A DNA stretch of 32,110 bases from an uncultured Bacteroidota bacterium (lineage in GTDB: Bacteria > Bacteroidota > Bacteroidia > UKL13-3). The stretch's first letter is position 1. Every line of letters starts with the position of its first letter. The stretch is from the NCBI GenBank assembly GCA_903927505.1, contig CAIYNF010000027.1, positions 1-32,110 of the forward strand, given 5' to 3'. Of this stretch, positions 27,896 through 32,110 are shown one piece after another. The notes below the pieces were generated by a model that was given only the letters and a program-made list of their open reading frames with translations, ran no database searches and was not told the DNA's origin. The position numbers were made by a program, and so were the translations under genes.

Positions 27896-29151
27896 TGAAT
27901 AGAATAAAAATTATTTACCTTGTAGTAGGTTTATTACTGCTTCATATTTCTTGTAAAAGTAAGGAAGAGGTGTTAAAGCCTCTTCCTATAAATTCTAAGT
28001 CGTTAACCTTAGACACCTTGTGGCGCTCATTAATTGTAGGATATAGTGTTAATCCTATCCTAACTGCTAATCAAGATATTTTAATGAGTAAGGTGTTTGA
28101 TAATCCAGAGGGGGAAATTTTTAAATTATTTGATGGAAGCAATGGAAAATTAAAATGGGAATGGCATGATTATTTTACTCCTGAAGTTGGTTTTTATGAT
28201 AATGCCCATGTTTTAGTAAATGATGTTTTAGTGCTAGCTGCAAAGCAAAATACTTATGCTTTCAATACTATCACTGGCAAAACCGTTTGGAGGAATCAAA
28301 TGGCTAATATGTATGGGGAAAGTCAGATTTACCAAGACGATGACGGCTATATATACCAAGGATATATTGATGCGGTAAATAATTACAAAAGTTATGTTTA
28401 CCGCACAAAATATGATGAAGGTAAATGGGAGAAAGTTTGTACGTTCGAAGACAGCACCAAGACTTATGATAAAATGTATTCGACACCAGCTACTTTTTCC
28501 GTTAACCACAAAGGCGAAAAAATGATGATCTATACCATGTATTTGGCTTCTAAAACAGATAATTCAAAATATAGTGCAAAGATTTTTGGATTTAATTTGG
28601 TTACCAAACAATATGATTGGATGAAGGATTATACTTACAAATATGTTGAATTTGATGTATGTAAAATGGGAAGTGCCAATGGCATTATTTATACCTTCGG
28701 AACATATAGCGATCAAGATTATTTAATAGCAATAGATGCAAATGATGGAAGTATTTTATGGGAAAAGGTATTGCCAGATTTTGGAGTTGGAATTTATATG
28801 TATAAAAATACAATAATACCTGTTTGCAATGGTCGCAGTTCGGTTGTTGCCTATGATTTAATTACAGGAGATATAGCATGGCAGCAAGCATTTAATCCGA
28901 CTGTTTTGGCAGGAATTAATTTTACTAATGGCGATTCAAAAATATTTAAAAACTACCTTTTTTCTACCCAGTGTGACCATCTTCTAGTATTAAACTTAGA
29001 CAATGGAAGTATTGTTTATTTTAAAAATATCGTTCTTCCAAATGGTTGTCTTCAATTTGGTTTGGAAATCAATGAAGCCAAACGTTGTTTTTATGTGCAA
29101 GATAGAAATTATGTTGTTTGCTATAAACTTCCAGATGAGATAAAATATTAA
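27895..29151 (+). CDS. Lipoprotein with PQQ-type beta-propeller repeats
   Basis: MNRIKIIYLVVGLLLLHISCKSKEE lipobox; repeated (Y/F)A(F/I)...TGKTVWRNQ, IDANDGSILWEK, YDLITGDIAWQQ. Confidence 0.85.
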   Translation: MNRIKIIYLVVGLLLLHISCKSKEEVLKPLPINSKSLTLDTLWRSLIVGYSVNPILTANQDILMSKVFDNPEGEIFKLFDGSNGKLKWEWHDYFTPEVGFYDNAHVLVNDVLVLAAKQNTYAFNTITGKTVWRNQMANMYGESQIYQDDDGYIYQGYIDAVNNYKSYVYRTKYDEGKWEKVCTFEDSTKTYDKMYSTPATFSVNHKGEKMMIYTMYLASKTDNSKYSAKIFGFNLVTKQYDWMKDYTYKYVEFDVCKMGSANGIIYTFGTYSDQDYLIAIDANDGSILWEKVLPDFGVGIYMYKNTIIPVCNGRSSVVAYDLITGDIAWQQAFNPTVLAGINFTNGDSKIFKNYLFSTQCDHLLVLNLDNGSIVYFKNIVLPNGCLQFGLEINEAKRCFYVQDRNYVVCYKLPDEIKY

Positions 29152-29161
29152 AATATCCCAT

Positions 29162-29935
29162 ATGAAAATCACAACCCTGTTACCGCTTATTTTTTCTTTG
29201 TTTTTGGGTTCGGCCCAAGGCCAAGATTCTATGCAAAACATTATTGGAATAGCTCCTTTTTTTACTACGCAACCAGATTTAACTAATTTGGAATTTCCAT
29301 TGTCTGTGCAGAATATTCCGGGTAACAATTCTCCCAATCTTATTTATGAGGAAAAAATGAAGGTGAATTATACGGGGTTTACTATCCCAATTTATTATAT
29401 GGCACAATTGCCGCGTAATTTTTTTGCCATCTCTATGTTTGGCTATGGATTTGAGGCTTATGCCTCTGAATTAAATTATGCTAATTATGCTTTAGCAGAT
29501 CCAAAGTGTATTGAAAAAGAAACCGTAACAAGTAATAGATTTACTATTTATTCAGGGTTTGGCAAAACGTTTTATGTTTTGCCAACTAAAAAACTAGTTT
29601 TTATTCCGCACCTAGGTTTATTTGGTGATATATACACTTACCATAAAAAAATAAATTATTATAGTGTTGGAAGTTATGGTGAGGATGAAACGCGAGGTTC
29701 CTATTCTAATAGTGGTTTAAGCCTTGGCCTGCAAATTAATTATCAAATGAATAAGCATTTTGGAATTGGTCTTGGATGGAATCAATTAATGAAATTGCAG
29801 AGAAAGGAGTCTACCTATGAATGGTACGCTAAAACAGAAAATATCAGGAGCTTTACTGTTAACTTGAAGCAAAGTCCGCAATTGTCTTTGCTGTATTATT
29901 TTAGAGGAAAGCGGGTAAACAGGTTTATCTATTAA
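29162..29935 (+). CDS. Exported protein, probable outer-membrane beta-barrel
   Basis: Signal peptide MKITTLLPLIFSLFLGSAQGQ; alternating aromatic strands, e.g. LSLGLQINYQMNKHFGIGLGW, SPQLSLLYYF. Confidence 0.6.
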   Translation: MKITTLLPLIFSLFLGSAQGQDSMQNIIGIAPFFTTQPDLTNLEFPLSVQNIPGNNSPNLIYEEKMKVNYTGFTIPIYYMAQLPRNFFAISMFGYGFEAYASELNYANYALADPKCIEKETVTSNRFTIYSGFGKTFYVLPTKKLVFIPHLGLFGDIYTYHKKINYYSVGSYGEDETRGSYSNSGLSLGLQINYQMNKHFGIGLGWNQLMKLQRKESTYEWYAKTENIRSFTVNLKQSPQLSLLYYFRGKRVNRFIY

Positions 29936-30517
29936 CTACCCGTGCACGGTTTCATTTTTGCCGTAATTTACGATAATAGAAGCTTCGTAATCTATCCAAG
30001 CTTTCCAACGCTTGTCAACGTCGATGCCTACACCATATTTCTTTGCATAGCCTAGAAATGTGGTGTAATGGCCGGCTTCGCTGATCATTAAATCGTGGTA
30101 GAATTTCGCCAGTTCTTTGTCGGCAATATTTTGCGATAAAACCTTAAACCTTTCGCAGCTGCGTGCTTCAATCATGGCAGAAAATAAGAGGCGCTCTACA
30201 AATGATGAAATTCTGCTGCCGCCTTTTTCCATAAATTTATACAGTTCGTTTACGTAATGGTCTTTGCGCTCCCTGCCTAAAGTTAAACCTTTTTTCTTGA
30301 TGAGCTCATGCACCATTTCAAAATGTTCTATTTCTTCTTTTGCAATGGCCAATAAATCGGTTACTAAATCTTGGTGTTCTGAATTATAAGTAATAATAGA
30401 AATGGCATTGGTAGCAGCTTTTTGCTCGCACCAAGCATGGTCTGTGAGGATTTCTTCAATATTTGATTCTACAATATTTACCCAGCGTGGGTCGGTAGCC
30501 AATTTTAAACCTAACAT
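29936..30517 (-). CDS. miaE: tRNA-(ms[2]io[6]A)-hydroxylase MiaE-like diiron protein
   Basis: ILTDHAWCEQKAATNAIS..., EEIEHFEMVHELIKKKG, EARSCERFKVL, SEAGHYTTFL. Confidence 0.93.
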   Translation of the reverse strand: MLGLKLATDPRWVNIVESNIEEILTDHAWCEQKAATNAISIITYNSEHQDLVTDLLAIAKEEIEHFEMVHELIKKKGLTLGRERKDHYVNELYKFMEKGGSRISSFVERLLFSAMIEARSCERFKVLSQNIADKELAKFYHDLMISEAGHYTTFLGYAKKYGVGIDVDKRWKAWIDYEASIIVNYGKNETVHG

Positions 30518-30595
30518 AATTTCACTATTAAGAGCACAAAAATACCTGTTTTTTCAATCTTATGGCAATTGGAATAATTGAATTATTTTGCAGGC

Positions 30596-31825
30596 ATGCG
30601 CAAAGACCCTGTTTTACTAATCATTGGATATGTTTGGCCCGAACCAAATTCTTCTGCCGCGGGTGGCAGAATGATGGTCTTGATTCATTTTTTTAAGCGC
30701 TTGGGATACCGCGTTTACTTTGCTTCTGCAGCCCAAGAGAGTGAATTTACTTTTGATCTAAGCACTATTGGTGTAGAAAAGGTACATATACAATTAAACC
30801 ATTCTAGCTTTGATACCTTTATCAAAGAACTGCAGCCCAATTTGGTTCTGTTTGATAGGTTTATGATAGAAGAACAATTTGGCTGGCGGGTGTATGAAAA
30901 TTGTCCTGATGCCATGCGCCTATTGGATACAGAAGATTTGCATTTTTTAAGGGAGGCACGACAGCATGCGCTAAAAAATGGCGAATTGGAGTTGCAAAAC
31001 GACAAAGCCAGGCGTGAAATTGCCAGTATATTACGTTGCGATTTAAGCCTCATTGTTTCTGAATTTGAAATGCATTTATTGCAAAATGAATTTGGTATTT
31101 CGACCCAATTGCTGTGCTATTTCCCCTTGTTTGTAAATGCCCAAAACCATCTATTTGATAAGCCTTTGCAACTTTTTGCGCAGCGCAAAGATTTTGTTTT
31201 TATTGGCAATTTTTGGCACGAACCCAATTGGCAAGCGGTCTTGTATTTGAAAGAAAAAATTTGGCCTTTGTTGCGAAAAAATTTACCTGAAGCCACCCTG
31301 CATATTTATGGCGCCTACCCTTCTGAGAAAGTTTTTAATTTGCAAAATACCAAAGAGAAATTTTTGGTGCATGGCAGGGCAGAAAATGCTTTTGCTGTGG
31401 TTTCGCAAATGCGCGTTTCTTTGGCACCTTTGCTTTTTGGGGCAGGCTTAAAAGGAAAATTGCTTGAAGCCATGTATTGTGGAACGCCTTCTGTTACTAC
31501 GCAAATAGGTGCCGAGGGTATTGCCGCTGCCAATGATTGGCCTGGATTTGTAGCAACTACTCCCGAAGAAATTACAGTCGCCGCCTTTCAATTATATACT
31601 GATGAAGCACTTTGGAACCAAAAACAAAGCATAGGATTTCAATTGTTGGAAGCTCGTTTTTCTCAAGAATTTTTTGAAGTAAAATTAGAAACAGAAATGC
31701 AACAGCTCTTAGGAAATTTACCTGCACATAGAAGAAGTAATTTCATTGGTTCAATCTTGCACCACCAAAGTATGGCGAGTACGAAATATATGAGCAAGTG
31801 GATTGAGGAGAAGGGAAGAGACTAG
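30596..31825 (+). CDS. Glycosyltransferase (GT4-like)
   Basis: FVFIGNFWHEPNWQAVLYLKEKIWPLL...LHIYGAYPSEKV...SLAPLLFGAGLKGKLLEAMYCGTPSVTTQIGAEGI; ATG start preferred over TTG at 30578. Confidence 0.9.
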   Translation: MRKDPVLLIIGYVWPEPNSSAAGGRMMVLIHFFKRLGYRVYFASAAQESEFTFDLSTIGVEKVHIQLNHSSFDTFIKELQPNLVLFDRFMIEEQFGWRVYENCPDAMRLLDTEDLHFLREARQHALKNGELELQNDKARREIASILRCDLSLIVSEFEMHLLQNEFGISTQLLCYFPLFVNAQNHLFDKPLQLFAQRKDFVFIGNFWHEPNWQAVLYLKEKIWPLLRKNLPEATLHIYGAYPSEKVFNLQNTKEKFLVHGRAENAFAVVSQMRVSLAPLLFGAGLKGKLLEAMYCGTPSVTTQIGAEGIAAANDWPGFVATTPEEITVAAFQLYTDEALWNQKQSIGFQLLEARFSQEFFEVKLETEMQQLLGNLPAHRRSNFIGSILHHQSMASTKYMSKWIEEKGRD

Positions 31826-31860
31826 AAACGAGAAACGAGAAGCGAGAAGCGAGAAACGAG
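31823..31860. repeat. Degenerate tandem heptamers TAGAAAC-GAGAAAC-GAGAAGC-GAGAAGC-GAGAAAC-GAG
   Basis: Direct reading; first unit contains the TAG stop codon of the glycosyltransferase. Confidence 0.9.
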
Positions 31861-31903
31861 TTTGGGAAATTAGAGTTACACATTTTTGTTTGGGATTTTT
31901 AGA

Positions 31904-31931
31904 GAATCCAGAGTCCAGAATCCAGAGTCCA
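31904..31931. repeat. Alternating heptamers (GAATCCA-GAGTCCA)x2
   Basis: Direct reading, 4 x 7 bp. Confidence 0.9.
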
Positions 31932-32013
31932 GATTTTTTTTGTTTTGTGATTTAGAGTGCTTTCATCATTCATCATTGAAAAGTGCTTCGGCAAGCTCAG
32001 CATGACGTGTTTT

Positions 32014-32041
32014 TCATAATTCATAATTCATCATTCATAAT
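32014..32041. repeat. Heptamers TCATAAT-TCATAAT-TCATCAT-TCATAAT
   Basis: Direct reading, 4 x 7 bp; two further TCATCAT units at 31963-31976. Confidence 0.9.
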
Positions 32042-32110
32042 TGAGATATTTCCTCTAGAGGCTAATTTGCCTCTTATTGTTGGCCCTTCGACTTCGCTCA
32101 GGGACCGGAA

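Overview
AT-rich chromosomal window from a Bacteroidota genome. The evidence is TAnnTTTG-type promoter candidates, type IX secretion (T9SS) C-terminal sorting domains, SprB-like repeats and HutD/SprT-like/DAO-type proteins. Most genes are conserved housekeeping or secreted proteins: rpmH-rnpA-yidD, der and era flanking an initiator tRNA-fMet, an Mrp/NifU Fe-S carrier pair, an S41 and an M28 peptidase, TauE, miaE, and a glycosyltransferase. Accessory content is an MntA/HepT-type nucleotidyltransferase-HEPN pair, a ParE-type toxin-antitoxin pair, an orphan antitoxin with a truncated ParE remnant, two serine beta-lactamase-like hydrolases flanking an AraC regulator and an M43 metalloprotease, and a four-gene cluster of exported proteins (T9SS protein, lipase-like hydrolase, beta-propeller lipoprotein, probable barrel). 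The most interesting unexplained structure is non-coding: (i) several different families of degenerate tandem heptamers (7-bp period, usually 4 units = 28 bp), with two composites starting exactly at stop codons of unrelated genes; (ii) three perfect copies and one decayed copy of the palindrome TCGGTTCGAACCGA in intergenic DNA; (iii) an 81-bp tandem duplication of the tRNA-fMet 3' half plus its terminator, with a palindrome inserted in the copied T-arm. rpmH (53 aa) is missing from the supplied ORF track and was found by direct reading.
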